Shown one piece after another: positions 46,867-55,910 of a stretch of 64,000 nucleotides of DNA. Position numbers and translations under genes: made by a program. Numbering within the stretch: the first letter of the stretch is position 1; each line of letters starts with the position of its first letter. The notes below the pieces were generated by a model. That model saw nothing but the letters and a program-made list of their open reading frames with translations, searched no databases and had not been told where the DNA came from. The stretch is from NCBI GenBank assembly GCA_009993635.1, contig JAACTC010000006.1, forward strand, positions 1 through 64,000, in the 5' to 3' direction. The DNA comes from Erythrobacter sp. (GTDB taxonomy: Bacteria > Pseudomonadota > Alphaproteobacteria > Sphingomonadales > Sphingomonadaceae).

Positions 46867-47412
46867 ATGAAGTTCAAGTCCGCTTTTGCCGCCGCCGCCG
46901 CGCTGACGCTGGCGACCGCCGCCCACGCCCAGATGGGCCCCGAAGTCGGCGCCACCATCTACACCGCAGATGGCGAAGAAGTGGCCACCATCGAATCGCT
47001 GCAGGACGGCGTGGCCGTGGTCGACACCGGGAGTTACACCGGTTCCATCCCCGCCAATGCGCTGGGTGAAGGCCCGGAAGGCCCCGTGATCTCGGTCACC
47101 AAGGCGCAGCTCAACCAACTGTTCGAACAGCAGCAGGCCGAAGCCGCCGCTGCGCGTGACGCCGCTCTGGTGGTCGATGCAGCCGTGTTGAGCGCCGATG
47201 GCGTCGAAGTCGGCACGGTCACCTCGATCGATGGCGACAAGGCGATTGTGACGCTGACCGATGGCCCCGTTGCGCTTGGCCGCGACCAGTTCGCCACCAA
47301 CCAGTCCGGCGCGCTGATCGTTCTCGTCACCCAAGAACAGCTGCTCGCCGCGCTCAATGGCACGGCCGCAGGCGAATCCGGTGCGGCCACCGAAGGCGCC
47401 GACGCCGAGTAA
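46867..47412 (+). CDS. Hypothetical exported protein with two PRC-like repeats
   Basis: 181 residues, with a signal peptide ending AAHAQM (to residue 22). The mature part contains two similar units, DGEEVATIESLQDGVAVVDTG and DGVEVGTVTSIDGDKAIVTLTD, each with a short beta hairpin like PRC-barrel strands. A Gln/Ala-rich helix (about 75-95) joins them. The tail is acidic and Ala-rich. No named family. An intrinsic terminator follows about 50 bases downstream. Confidence 0.6.
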   Translation: MKFKSAFAAAAALTLATAAHAQMGPEVGATIYTADGEEVATIESLQDGVAVVDTGSYTGSIPANALGEGPEGPVISVTKAQLNQLFEQQQAEAAAARDAALVVDAAVLSADGVEVGTVTSIDGDKAIVTLTDGPVALGRDQFATNQSGALIVLVTQEQLLAALNGTAAGESGAATEGADAE

Positions 47413-47460
47413 TTCGCGTTACCAGTTACCCTCGGGGCCACCAGTCACGAGGGTCGCAAG

Positions 47461-47500
47461 GGGCGGGTCGTATGCCGAAAGGCGTGCGGCCCGCCTTTGC
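47461..47500 (+). terminator. Intrinsic terminator of the 46867 gene
   Basis: GGCGGG at 47462 pairs with CCCGCC ending at 47495, around a GAAA-containing loop, and is followed by TTTGCT. The position just after the ORF supports rho-independent termination; the T tract is short. Confidence 0.6.
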
Positions 47501-47587
47501 TATTGCGAGATGCCTTTGCAGGCTCAGCCGGGCGGCTTTTCTCAGGGCCCTTGCCGCCCTGCCTCGCGCCTTTTCTTAGGGCCCTTA

Positions 47588-47658
47588 CCACCCCGCCTCC
47601 CCACCCGGCCACCATAGCCTGATGGTATCATTGGTGGCCGGGTGGGGAGGCGGGGTGG
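47588..47658. repeat. Perfect 26-bp inverted repeat between convergent genes
   Basis: Arms 47588-47613 and 47633-47658 are exact inverse copies (26 bases each) around a 19-base loop. They begin CCACCCCGCCTCC. No T tract follows. An imperfect direct repeat (AGGGCCCTT at 47544 and 47578) stands just before. The hairpin lies 12 bases from the parC stop and may insulate the convergent genes. A long perfect stem of this size is far more than a normal terminator. Confidence 0.7.
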
Positions 47659-47669
47659 GAGGCCTGCCC

Positions 47670-49964
47670 TTAAAACCGATTATCGCGCGGGAAGCCCTGC
47701 GGCGGCATCCGGCCTGCACCACCGCGCGCGACCTTCCATTGCCACATCTCCTGCTCGGTGCGCGTGCGTTCGCCCGTACCGCCCATCTGCCAGCTGAGGC
47801 CGTCCTCCAGCTTGAACGTGGTGACGTCGGCCATCCCGCCGTCCTTGTAGCGTTGCAGCTGGACGCCCTGCCCGCGCTGCATCTCGGGCATTTCTTCGAG
47901 GTTGAAGACCACCAGCTTGCGGTTATCGCCGACGACGGCAACGTGATCGTGCCCCTCGCCAATATGCGCCACCTTGGCGAGCTTGGCATCGCCCTTCAGC
48001 GTCATCACCGCACGGCCCTTGCGGGTTTCGGCCAGCAGATCGTCGCTCTTGACCACGAAACCCTTGCCCAGCGTGCTCGCCAGCAGCAGCCGTTCGCCCG
48101 GGCGGTGCGGCCAGGCCGCCACGATGTGCGCCGCGTTGTCGATGTCCAGCATCGTGCGCACCGGCTCGCCGAAACCGCGCGCGCCGGGCAGCTTGTCCGC
48201 CCCCATGGTGAAGAAGCGCCCATCGTCGGTTGCGATCAGCAGCTTGTCGGTCGTCTGCGCGTGGAACACGAAGGCAAGTTCGTCGCCTTCCTTGAACTTG
48301 TATTCCTGCGCGAGGTCGGCGTGGCCCTTCGCCGCGCGGATCCAGCCGCGGGCAGACAGGATCACCGTGATCGGTTCCTTCTCGATCATCGCGTCCATGC
48401 TGAATTCGACCGTCGGCGCGGCCTCGGCAATCGTCGTGCGCCGGGCGCCCAGCGCCGTGTCCTTGCCGTATTCCTTGCGCAAACCGGTGAGATCGCGCTT
48501 TAGCCGCGTGCGCTGCCGGGCTGGACTGTCGAGCAGCTTCTGCAGCTCGTCCTGCTCCTTCAGCAGGTCGTCCTTCTCGCCCCGAAGCTGCATTTCCTCG
48601 AGCTTGCGCAAGGACCGAAGCCGCATGTTGAGGATCGCTTCGGCCTGCCGGTCGGTCAGCGAAAACTCCTTCATCATCACCGGCTTGGGCTCGTCCTCGG
48701 TCCGGATGATCTCGATCACCCGGTCGAGGTTGAGGAACGCGATTATATAGCCCTCGAGCAGCTCCAGCCGGTCCACGATCTTCGCCAGCCGGTGGCGGGT
48801 GCGCCGCTGCAGAATGTCGAGCTGGCTGGCGATCCAGTGCTGCAGCAGCTCCTTCAGGCCCATCACCATCGGCGTGCGCGTGGCATCGAGCACGTTCATG
48901 TTGAGGCCGAAGCGCGTTTCCAGATCGGTCAGGCGGTAGAGCGATTCTTTCAGCAGCTCCGGGTCCACATTGCGGCTGCGCGGGACCAGCACGATGCGGA
49001 TCTGCTCGTCGCTTTCGTCGCGCACATCCTCGAGGATGGGCACCTTCTTGTCCGCGATGACCTGCGCGATCTGCTCGATCAGCTTGCCCTTGGGCACCTG
49101 GTAGGGGATTTCGCTGATGACCAGCTGCCACTGGCCGCCGCCCAGCCGCTCGATCCCGGCCTCGCGATCCTCATCGTTCGCCGCCTCGGCGGCATGGAAG
49201 CGCGCGCGGATGCGAAAGGAACCGCGCCCGGTTTCGTAGGCGGTCGAAATGCTTTCGGCGCTGTCGACGATCAGCCCGCCGGTGGCGAGGTCCGGCCCCT
49301 GCACCAGCTCCATCAGATCGGCATGTTCGATGGCCGGATTCTCGATCACCGCAAGGATCGCGGCGATCACTTCGTCCACGTTGTGGCTGGGGATATTGGT
49401 CGCCATGCCCACCGCGATCCCGCTGGCACCGTTGGCCAGCAGGTTGGGGAACAGGCCGGGGAAGATGACCGGCTCTTCCTCTTCGTTGTTGTAGGTCGGG
49501 ACGAAGTCGACCGTGCCTTCGTCCAGCCCCGCCATCAGGTTGATCGCGGTCTTGGTCAGGCGCGCTTCGGTGTAGCGGGCGGCGGCGGCGTTATCGCCGT
49601 CGATATTGCCGAAGTTCCCCTGCCCTTCGACCAGCGGGTAACGCAGCGCGAAGGGCTGCGCGAGGCGGACCATCGCGTCGTAAACGGCGGTATCGCCATG
49701 CGGGTGGTACTTGCCCAGCACCTCGCCAACCACGCGGGCGGACTTCTTGTATGCGGTGTCGGGCCCGAGGCGCAGCTGGCGCATCGCCCACAGCAGTCGG
49801 CGGTGGACCGGCTTCAGTCCGTCGCGCAGATCGGGCAGAGAGCGCGCGGTGATCGTGGACAGCGCATAGACGAGATAGCGTTCGGACAGCGCCGTTTCGA
49901 ACGGCGCATCGACGATTGCAGCAGGGGAATCGGGCTCTGGTGCGCCCTGATCTTTGGAAGACAT
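47670..49964 (-). CDS. parC: DNA topoisomerase IV subunit A
   Basis: ParC decatenates replicated chromosomes together with ParE. 764 residues. The breakage-reunion domain ([16 protein letters not shown], the catalytic Tyr in [11 protein letters not shown], and [19 protein letters not shown]) fits ParC/GyrA. The C-terminal part, from about 500, has a shorter beta-pinwheel than GyrA (for example [14 protein letters not shown]), with no GyrA box, which favours ParC. Single gene, convergent with 46867. Confidence 0.93.
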   Translation of the reverse strand: MSSKDQGAPEPDSPAAIVDAPFETALSERYLVYALSTITARSLPDLRDGLKPVHRRLLWAMRQLRLGPDTAYKKSARVVGEVLGKYHPHGDTAVYDAMVRLAQPFALRYPLVEGQGNFGNIDGDNAAAARYTEARLTKTAINLMAGLDEGTVDFVPTYNNEEEEPVIFPGLFPNLLANGASGIAVGMATNIPSHNVDEVIAAILAVIENPAIEHADLMELVQGPDLATGGLIVDSAESISTAYETGRGSFRIRARFHAAEAANDEDREAGIERLGGGQWQLVISEIPYQVPKGKLIEQIAQVIADKKVPILEDVRDESDEQIRIVLVPRSRNVDPELLKESLYRLTDLETRFGLNMNVLDATRTPMVMGLKELLQHWIASQLDILQRRTRHRLAKIVDRLELLEGYIIAFLNLDRVIEIIRTEDEPKPVMMKEFSLTDRQAEAILNMRLRSLRKLEEMQLRGEKDDLLKEQDELQKLLDSPARQRTRLKRDLTGLRKEYGKDTALGARRTTIAEAAPTVEFSMDAMIEKEPITVILSARGWIRAAKGHADLAQEYKFKEGDELAFVFHAQTTDKLLIATDDGRFFTMGADKLPGARGFGEPVRTMLDIDNAAHIVAAWPHRPGERLLLASTLGKGFVVKSDDLLAETRKGRAVMTLKGDAKLAKVAHIGEGHDHVAVVGDNRKLVVFNLEEMPEMQRGQGVQLQRYKDGGMADVTTFKLEDGLSWQMGGTGERTRTEQEMWQWKVARGGAGRMPPQGFPRDNRF

Positions 49965-50080
49965 CGCTTCGCCCTACCACCGGCTCGCCCTGGCCAACAG
50001 CACGGAACGCAAAGCTTTCCCCGCCCGTTTACCCCATGAAACCGCAATAGTTGCGGACATGCATACGAAAGGACTTCATC

Positions 50081-50626
50081 ATGGCCAAACGCGTTATGAT
50101 TCTCGCCACCAACGGCTTCGAACAGTCGGAGCTCTTCGAACCCAAGAAGAACCTCGAAGACGCCGGCATCGAAACCGAGGTCGTCAGCCTGGAATCGGGT
50201 GAAATCAAGGCCTGGGACAAGGACGACTGGGGCAAGACGATCAAGGTCGACAAGACCGTGGACGACGTTGCCAATTGCGAAGGCTACGACGCCCTCCTGC
50301 TGCCGGGCGGCCAGATCAACCCGGACCTGCTGCGCGTGAACGACCGCGCTGTTGCGATCGTCCGTGAGTTCAACGCCGCGGGCAAGCCGATCGCCGCGAT
50401 CTGCCACGCGCCGTGGATGCTGATCGAGGCGGGCCTGGTCGAAGGCAAGACGCTGACCAGCTACCACTCGATCCGCACCGACATGAAGAATGCGGGCGCG
50501 AATGTAGTCGATCAGGAAGTGGCCGAAGACGGCAATCTGATCACCAGCCGCAATCCGGACGACATTCCAGCGTTCTCCGATCGCCTCATCAGCCGCGTGA
50601 TGGAGCGCGTTCCCGAAAACGCCTAA
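50081..50626 (+). CDS. DJ-1/PfpI-family protein (YhbO-like)
   Basis: A 181-residue DJ-1/PfpI protein. The reactive Cys is in AAICHAPWML, with the following His (SYHSIRTDMKNAG) and a Glu near FEQSELFEP. PfpI-type members act in stress resistance, as glyoxalase- or deglycase-like enzymes or proteases. I use ATG 50081 (MAKRVMILATNG), which fits the family; an ATG at 50051 adds ten residues. A strong terminator follows at 50654-50684. Confidence 0.88.
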   Translation: MAKRVMILATNGFEQSELFEPKKNLEDAGIETEVVSLESGEIKAWDKDDWGKTIKVDKTVDDVANCEGYDALLLPGGQINPDLLRVNDRAVAIVREFNAAGKPIAAICHAPWMLIEAGLVEGKTLTSYHSIRTDMKNAGANVVDQEVAEDGNLITSRNPDDIPAFSDRLISRVMERVPENA

Positions 50627-50653
50627 GCTTTTCTAAAAGCTGACAAACCAAAG

Positions 50654-50684
50654 GCCCGGTCGCAGAAATGCGGCCGGGCTTTTT
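50654..50684 (+). terminator. Intrinsic terminator after the DJ-1 gene
   Basis: GCCCGG (50654-50659) pairs with CCGGGC (50674-50679), supported by an inner GC pair, and is followed by TTTTT at 50680-50684. A textbook rho-independent structure 28 bases after the stop. Confidence 0.85.
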
Positions 50685-50767
50685 GCTGCGCACTTGCCAA
50701 TGTGGCGGGAATGAGGCATAAATATGGTCGCAATGTGATGGCGACATTGCGCATGGGGAGAGTATTC

Positions 50768-51688
50768 ATGGCCGTTCGTCGTTCGCTGTTTTTTGTTTCC
50801 GCCGCTGCCATCGCGCTGGCTGCCTGCTCCGAAGGTGAAACTTACGAGTCGGTAGAGCGCCTCACCACGGCGGATGTGACCGAGGAGGCTGCGATGGAAG
50901 CGCCTCCCCCGCCCGGCGCACCCGAGGCCATGACCGACGAGGCAGAGGGAGACACCAGCGCCCTGCCCGACATTCCCGCCGCCGCGCCAAAAATCGCTTA
51001 CGTCTATGCTTACGGATTCCGGGTACCGCGCGAAGACATCGCGCCGCTGCAGGAACGCCATGCGGACATGTGCATCCAGCTCGGCCCGCTCACCTGCCAG
51101 GTCCGCTCGCTGCAGCAAAACGGTGCGGAAGACGATTACGGCTATGGCGAGCTGCAAATCTCCGTCGCAGCCGACAAAGCCCGCGAATTCGGGCGCGATC
51201 TTGTCGCGGCGACCGAGACTGCGGGCGGCGACCAGGTTTCCTCGTCCATCGAGGGAGAGGATCTCTCCAAGCAGATCGTCGACACCGAAGCCCGCCTGCG
51301 CAGCCGCGAAGTGCTGCGCGATCGGCTGATGGAAGTGCTGCGCACCCGCAAAGGCAGCGTGCAGGAGCTGGTCGAGGCGGAACGCGGCGTGGCGCAGGTG
51401 AACGAAGAGATCGACCAGGCGCGCAGCTGGCTGCAGGAAATGCGCGGCCGCGTCGCCTATTCGCGCGTCACCGTAACCTACCAGAGCGAAACCGCAGGCC
51501 CCGGCGGCTTCTTCGAACCGATCCGCAAGGCCATCGGCTCGATCGGCCCCGTAGCAGGCACCGTGATCGGCGGGCTTATCCTGCTGCTGACGATCTTCGT
51601 GCCCATCGGGCTGGTCGGCTACGGCATCTGGCTGCTGATCCGGCGCCTGCGACGGCGCGACAGAGACGAGGCAACCCCGGCCGACTAG
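50768..51688 (+). CDS. DUF4349 lipoprotein with C-terminal TM helices
   Basis: About 306 residues. A lipobox (AIALAAC, Cys near residue 19) and a Pro-rich linker precede a DUF4349 domain (about 75-230). Its helical arm reads SKQIVDTEARLRSREVLRDRLME and AERGVAQVNEEIDQARSWL, a coiled-coil pattern. A TM segment (IGGLILLLTIFVPIGLVGYGIW) and a basic tail follow. Function unknown. ATG 50768 is chosen; ATGs at 50702 and 50738 exist. Its TAG overlaps the ferredoxin TAG on the other strand (CTAG, 51685-51688). Confidence 0.82.
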   Translation: MAVRRSLFFVSAAAIALAACSEGETYESVERLTTADVTEEAAMEAPPPPGAPEAMTDEAEGDTSALPDIPAAAPKIAYVYAYGFRVPREDIAPLQERHADMCIQLGPLTCQVRSLQQNGAEDDYGYGELQISVAADKAREFGRDLVAATETAGGDQVSSSIEGEDLSKQIVDTEARLRSREVLRDRLMEVLRTRKGSVQELVEAERGVAQVNEEIDQARSWLQEMRGRVAYSRVTVTYQSETAGPGGFFEPIRKAIGSIGPVAGTVIGGLILLLTIFVPIGLVGYGIWLLIRRLRRRDRDEATPAD

Positions 51689-52014
51689 CTCCGGCTCATA
51701 TCATGCGCATCGGCGGGGATGGTGACTTCCAGCCCGTCGAGCGCATCGTTCAGCACGATCTGGCACGAAAGGCGGCTGGTCGGGCGCACGCCATAGGCGA
51801 GGTCGAGCATGTCTTCTTCGTCGTCGCTCGCCTCGGGCAGCTGCGCAAACCATTCCTTGGCGACCAGCACGTGGCAGGTGGAACACGCCATCTGCCCTTC
51901 GCAGGTGCCCTCCAGCGGCATTCCCGCCGCCTGGCCGACGCGCAGCAGCACGTCGCCCGCCTGCGCCTCGGCCTCGACGCGTTCGCCGTTCGACTTGGTG
52001 AAGGTGACTTTCAT
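51685..52014 (-). CDS. 2Fe-2S ferredoxin (adrenodoxin-like)
   Basis: A 109-residue [2Fe-2S] ferredoxin. Its four cluster ligands lie in GTCEGQMACSTCHV (C-x5-C-x2-C) and RLSCQI. The acidic EASDDEEDMLDLA helix and the C-terminal PADAHD match adrenodoxin/Isc-type ferredoxins. The ATG overlaps the desulfurase stop (52011-52014), so it probably receives electrons for Fe-S cluster assembly or a monooxygenase. Confidence 0.9.
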   Translation of the reverse strand: MKVTFTKSNGERVEAEAQAGDVLLRVGQAAGMPLEGTCEGQMACSTCHVLVAKEWFAQLPEASDDEEDMLDLAYGVRPTSRLSCQIVLNDALDGLEVTIPADAHDMSRS

Positions 52015-53096
52015 CCCTGCGATTGTGCCGCCTCGAGAATGATCGAGCAAGCGCGCTGCATATCCTCGCGCGTGGTATAGCGCCCCCAGCCAAGTCGGAT
52101 GGAAGATTTCGCCTGTTCGTCGCTCAGCCCGATAGCGCGCAGCACATGGCTGGTCCGGCCCGATCCGCTGGCACAGGCCGACCCGGCGGAGAACATAACC
52201 TCGCGGCATTCGCTCATCAGCCGCGCGACGTCGAGGCCGTCGCGCCGGATGTTGAGATTGCCGTGCCAGCGATGCTCCGCGCTGCCGTTGAGCGTCCAGC
52301 CGGAGAAGGCATCGCGTGCGATCTGCCACAGGCTTTCGACATGCGCGGCGTCTTCCTCCTGCCGCTCCACCGCGAGCGCAGCCGCCGCGCCGAACCCGGC
52401 GCACAAAGCAGGCGAGAGTGTGCCCGAGCGTAACCCCTGTTCCTGTCCGCCGCCTTCGATATGCGGAATCAGCTTGAGCCCGTCGCGCACCCACAGCGCG
52501 CCGATACCCTTGGGTCCGTGCAGCTTGTGTGCGCTGACCGCGATCATGTCCGCCTCCGGCGCCAGCGCCATCTTGCCCGCCGCCTGCACGCCATCGACCA
52601 GCAACAGCGCGCCGGTCTCCTTCGCGCGCTTCGCCATCTCGGCGATGGGCTGGATGGTGCCGATCTCGTTATTGACCTGCATGACCGCCAGCAGGCCGAC
52701 ATATTTGGGCATCTCGACATCTGGCGCGATCCGTCCGTCTGCGCCGACCGGCAGTTCGGTCCAGTTGCCGATCGCCTTGACCGTATCGATCACCGCCGCA
52801 TGCTCGATCGCGCTGAAAGCGATGTGTTCGCCCGAGCGGACGGCGGCAGTGCCCCGGATCGCGAGGTTGAGCGCCTCGGTCGCGCTGCCGGTGAAGATCA
52901 CCTGCCCGCCGGGCGGAAACAGCGCCGCCACCTGATCGCGTGCCACCTCGACCGCCGCCGCTGCTGCGCGGCCCATGCGGTGCGGGCTATGCGGGTTGCC
53001 GAAGCTCTCGCTCTCCGGCCCGCCGAGCCACGCGAGCATCGCCTCGCGCGCTTGCGGAGCCAGCGGTGTTGTGGCCTGGTAATCGAGGTAGATCAT
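52011..53096 (-). CDS. Cysteine desulfurase (aminotransferase class V), first paralogue
   Basis: 361 residues. Cysteine desulfurases pass sulfur from cysteine to Fe-S or thio-cofactor biosynthesis. PLP lysine is in AVSAHKLHGPKGIGAL, the His in FSAIEHAAVIDT, and the sulfur-carrying Cys in SAGSACASGSG. N-terminal MIYLDYQATTPLAP is typical of the NifS/IscS type. It lies downstream of the second desulfurase across a palindromic repeat and upstream of the ferredoxin. Confidence 0.9.
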   Translation of the reverse strand: MIYLDYQATTPLAPQAREAMLAWLGGPESESFGNPHSPHRMGRAAAAAVEVARDQVAALFPPGGQVIFTGSATEALNLAIRGTAAVRSGEHIAFSAIEHAAVIDTVKAIGNWTELPVGADGRIAPDVEMPKYVGLLAVMQVNNEIGTIQPIAEMAKRAKETGALLLVDGVQAAGKMALAPEADMIAVSAHKLHGPKGIGALWVRDGLKLIPHIEGGGQEQGLRSGTLSPALCAGFGAAAALAVERQEEDAAHVESLWQIARDAFSGWTLNGSAEHRWHGNLNIRRDGLDVARLMSECREVMFSAGSACASGSGRTSHVLRAIGLSDEQAKSSIRLGWGRYTTREDMQRACSIILEAAQSQG

Positions 53097-53114
53097 CTTG
53101 ATGCACCCACTAAC

Positions 53115-53183
53115 CGTTCGTGCTGAGCTTGTCGAAGCGCGAACTGCGGCTGGGCTCGCCCTTCGACAAGCTCAGGACGAGCG
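53115..53183. repeat. Palindromic dispersed repeat with CTGAGCTTGTCGAAG arms
   Basis: Left arm CGTTCGTGCTGAGC... (53115-53137) and right arm (53161-53183) are near-perfect inverses, with a 23-base loop. CGTTCGTGCTGAGCTTGTCG and its inverse occur as dispersed elements in many sphingomonad genomes. Here it separates the two desulfurase genes and could reduce readthrough or stabilise transcripts. Confidence 0.75.
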
Positions 53184-53187
53184 GAGG

Positions 53188-54255
53188 TTACGAAAGCGAC
53201 GCCCAGGCCTCTGCAAACGCATCCAGTTCCTCGGGCGTGGTGCTCCATCCCATGCTCACGCGGATCGTCCGCGCGGCGACATCGTCGGGCACACCGAAGG
53301 CATCGAGCACGCGGCTCTTCTTGAGCGTCCCCGAAGAACACGCGCTGCCCGCCGATACCGCAAAACCCATCGCGTCGAGCCGGATCAGCTGGGCCTGGGC
53401 GCTCATCGTTGGGTGGGCGACCGCTATGATATGTGAGCAATGCATCCCCATCCGCAGAACTTCACCGTGCCGGAACAACTCATTCTTGAAATCGAATTGC
53501 TGTTCGACTGTGGTCGCCCAAGTCTCGATATCGCCGGCTTCCAGTGCCGCGGCCATACCGAGGGCGGCTGGCATATTTTCCGTGCCCTGACGATACCCAC
53601 GTTCGTGCCCTCCCATCGGCTCCAGCATCGCGTAGTCGCGGACCAAAAGCGCGCCGATCCCGATTGGACCGCCGAACTTGTGGGCGGAGACGACCAGCAT
53701 ATCGGCGTCTGGCAACTCCATCTTTCCTGCACTCTGGGAACAGTCGGCCAGCAGCCATGATCCTGCCTGAACCACGTGGTCACGATGCGGTGGATTACGT
53801 GTTACGTATTGGTTGGTGCCGGTTTCCGAATTGATATGTTGGATGGCGACGATTGCCTTTGCCCCACTATCGAGCAGCGGATCCAGCTTTGCGAGATCGA
53901 GATCGCCTTCCATCACTCCTCGAGGGTCGATCGGCACCACCTCCGCATCCGGCGCCGCGCGGAACACCGCATCGTGCTCCACCGCACTCACAATGCGCCG
54001 GTCGACCTTCGCCCGGTTGAGCGCGATCCACAGCGCCTCGCTCGCGCCGCTGGTGAAAATCACCTCGCCGTCCCACTTCAGCGCCGCTTTCACGCGCGCG
54101 CGGGCATCCTCCAGCGCCTGCTTGGCCTTGCGCCCCTCGGCATGAGGACTCGAAGGATTGGCCCAGATCGCAACCCCCTCCTCCATCGCGGCCCTGGCCT
54201 CGGGCCGCAGAGGTGAGGTGGCGGCGTGGTCCAGATAGATACGGCTACGCGCCAT
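53188..54255 (-). CDS. Cysteine desulfurase (aminotransferase class V), second paralogue
   Basis: 355 residues, clearly paralogous to the neighbouring desulfurase. It has YLDHAATSPLRPEA at the N-terminus, His in VSAVEHDAVFRA, PLP Lys in VSAHKFGGPIGIGALLV and sulfur Cys in SAGSACSSGTLKKSRVL. All catalytic residues are intact. Two such genes in tandem are unusual; one may serve a different sulfur acceptor. It heads the run and is divergent from the alpha/beta hydrolase at 54366. Confidence 0.9.
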   Translation of the reverse strand: MARSRIYLDHAATSPLRPEARAAMEEGVAIWANPSSPHAEGRKAKQALEDARARVKAALKWDGEVIFTSGASEALWIALNRAKVDRRIVSAVEHDAVFRAAPDAEVVPIDPRGVMEGDLDLAKLDPLLDSGAKAIVAIQHINSETGTNQYVTRNPPHRDHVVQAGSWLLADCSQSAGKMELPDADMLVVSAHKFGGPIGIGALLVRDYAMLEPMGGHERGYRQGTENMPAALGMAAALEAGDIETWATTVEQQFDFKNELFRHGEVLRMGMHCSHIIAVAHPTMSAQAQLIRLDAMGFAVSAGSACSSGTLKKSRVLDAFGVPDDVAARTIRVSMGWSTTPEELDAFAEAWASLS

Positions 54256-54365
54256 CAGATGCTCGAAGTAATTGCGAAATGCGGCATAAAGCCTATATAG
54301 CCGCGCACTTCATGCGCGCCACCGTCGCGTATGTCAGCCTCGTTATTTCCGGATCCCTAGCACCC

Positions 54366-55022
54366 ATGCCCACCGTCATCTTTCCCGGCCCCGAAGGCCG
54401 TCTCGAAGGCCGTTTCTCCCCCCCGCCACGCCCGCGCGCGCCGGTTGCGCTGATCCTCCATCCGCACCCGCAGGGCGGCGGCACGATGAACGAGCGGATC
54501 ACGCAGAGCCTGTACAAGACCTTCGTCGATCGCGGGTTCGCGACTTTGCGCTTCAACTTCCGCGGCGTGGGCCGCAGCCAAGGCAGCTTCGACAATGGCA
54601 TCGGCGAACTCTCCGACGCAGCATCGGCGCTCGACTGGATCCAGTCGATCCACGAGGAAGCGCAGGTCACCTGGGTGGCTGGCGTCAGCTTCGGCGCGCT
54701 GATCGGCATGCAACTGCTGATGCGACGCCCCGAAATTCGCGGCTTCATCTCGGTCGGTGCTCCGGCGAGCATGTACGACTTCAGCTTCCTCGCCCCCTGC
54801 CCCGCCAGCGGCATCTTCGTCCATGGTGCAGCCGATACGGTCGTGCCCCCGCCCGCGGTCACCAAGCTGGTCGAGAAGCTGCGGACGCAAAAGCACATCA
54901 CCATCCACCACGAGGAAATCCCGCGTGCCAACCACTTCTTCGAGAAGGAGCACGACGAGATGATGGGCGCGGTGAACAACTACCTCGATTTCCGACTCGA
55001 TCCTTCCTGCCCGATCCGCTGA
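54366..55022 (+). CDS. Alpha/beta hydrolase (YsgA-like)
   Basis: A 218-residue soluble hydrolase: LILHPHPQGGGTMNERI, FNFRGVGRSQGSFDNGIGE, nucleophile in VAGVSFGALIGMQ and His in PRANHFFEKEHDEMM. This branch is commonly found next to suf/isc-type genes in alphaproteobacteria, and here it is divergent from two cysteine desulfurases. Substrate unknown. ATG 54366 is preferred over the upstream ATG at 54213, which lies in the desulfurase gene. Confidence 0.85.
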   Translation: MPTVIFPGPEGRLEGRFSPPPRPRAPVALILHPHPQGGGTMNERITQSLYKTFVDRGFATLRFNFRGVGRSQGSFDNGIGELSDAASALDWIQSIHEEAQVTWVAGVSFGALIGMQLLMRRPEIRGFISVGAPASMYDFSFLAPCPASGIFVHGAADTVVPPPAVTKLVEKLRTQKHITIHHEEIPRANHFFEKEHDEMMGAVNNYLDFRLDPSCPIR

Positions 55023-55149
55023 TCGCGGCGGCGGAACGGACCACTAGCCCCGATAACAGACCCGCAACCCGCAGTTTTGCGGGGTGCGGAGCCATGTCGT
55101 AAATCGGTCCCTTATTAAAACGTTATACCATCTAGCCTGTGTTCACAGA

Positions 55150-55163
55150 AATGTTGTAACATT
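55150..55163. promoter_or_regulatory. Candidate metal-regulator operator upstream of tonB-like gene
   Basis: AATGTT-GT-AACATT is a 14-base palindrome with only the two central bases unmatched, located 49-62 bases before the start. Zur/Fur-type operators in alphaproteobacteria have the same TGTT...AACA symmetry. TonB-like genes are often metal-regulated, so a Zur or Fur site is plausible but not shown. Confidence 0.4.
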
Positions 55164-55211
55164 GCTGTCGAGGCGGCGGAAAGTCGCCCGCAAAAAACAG
55201 GAGAGATGCTA

Positions 55212-55901
55212 ATGGCTTATGCCACTGCCCAGTCACCCCAGAGCCGCGCGACCGCAATCGCCGGCGTCGCGGCGATCCACGCCGGTCTTGGTGCCATCCT
55301 GATCTATGGCCTCGCCACGGGAAGCTTCGCACCGCCCAAGGTGCCCCGCTTCGTCGGCGGACAGATCCCGATCGAGCCACCGCCCCCGCCGCCCGAGCCG
55401 ACGCCCGAACCCAGAACCGACGCGCGCGAATCCTCGCGCCCGGTCGTCGCGCCCCAGCCGCGGCTCGACATTCCGACCACGCCGTCCCAGTTCGATACGA
55501 TGGATGTGATCCTGCCTCCGGCGCCGCCCAACCCCTACGTGGCCCCCAGCTCGCTGCCCACGCTGGCGCCGCCTCCGCCGCCGCCGAGCCCCACGCCGAG
55601 CTTCGATCCTGTTCCCGCGCGGGTCTCGAACAACCAAGGCACTTGGGTAACGCAAGGCGACTACAAGTCGAGCTGGATCGCCCGCAATTACGAAGGGACC
55701 GTGGGCTACCGCCTCTCGGTCGGTGCGGGCGGCCGGGTCGATGGATGCGCGATCACGAAGTCGAGCGGGGTCTCCGCGCTGGACGAGGCCACCTGCCAGC
55801 TGATTACCCGGCGCGCGCGCTTCGACCCCGCGATGAATGCGCAGGGTCGGGCGACCGGCGGCAGCTATTCGGGTGCGGTTCGCTGGCAGCTGCCCGATTG
55901 A
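55212..55901 (+). CDS. Energy transducer TonB-like protein
   Basis: 229 residues. TonB links the inner-membrane proton gradient to outer-membrane TonB-dependent receptors. There is an N-terminal TM anchor (about 14-34), a Pro-rich periplasmic rod (PPPPPPEPTPEPR, then PPPPPPSPTPSF) and a C-terminal TonB domain (about 150-229) with YRLSVGAGGRVDGCAITKSSG and ATCQLITRRARFDPA. ATG 55212 has AGGAGA 7 bases upstream, better than ATG 55206. No ExbB/ExbD nearby. Confidence 0.88.
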   Translation: MAYATAQSPQSRATAIAGVAAIHAGLGAILIYGLATGSFAPPKVPRFVGGQIPIEPPPPPPEPTPEPRTDARESSRPVVAPQPRLDIPTTPSQFDTMDVILPPAPPNPYVAPSSLPTLAPPPPPPSPTPSFDPVPARVSNNQGTWVTQGDYKSSWIARNYEGTVGYRLSVGAGGRVDGCAITKSSGVSALDEATCQLITRRARFDPAMNAQGRATGGSYSGAVRWQLPD

Positions 55902-55910
55902 TCGGCTGAC

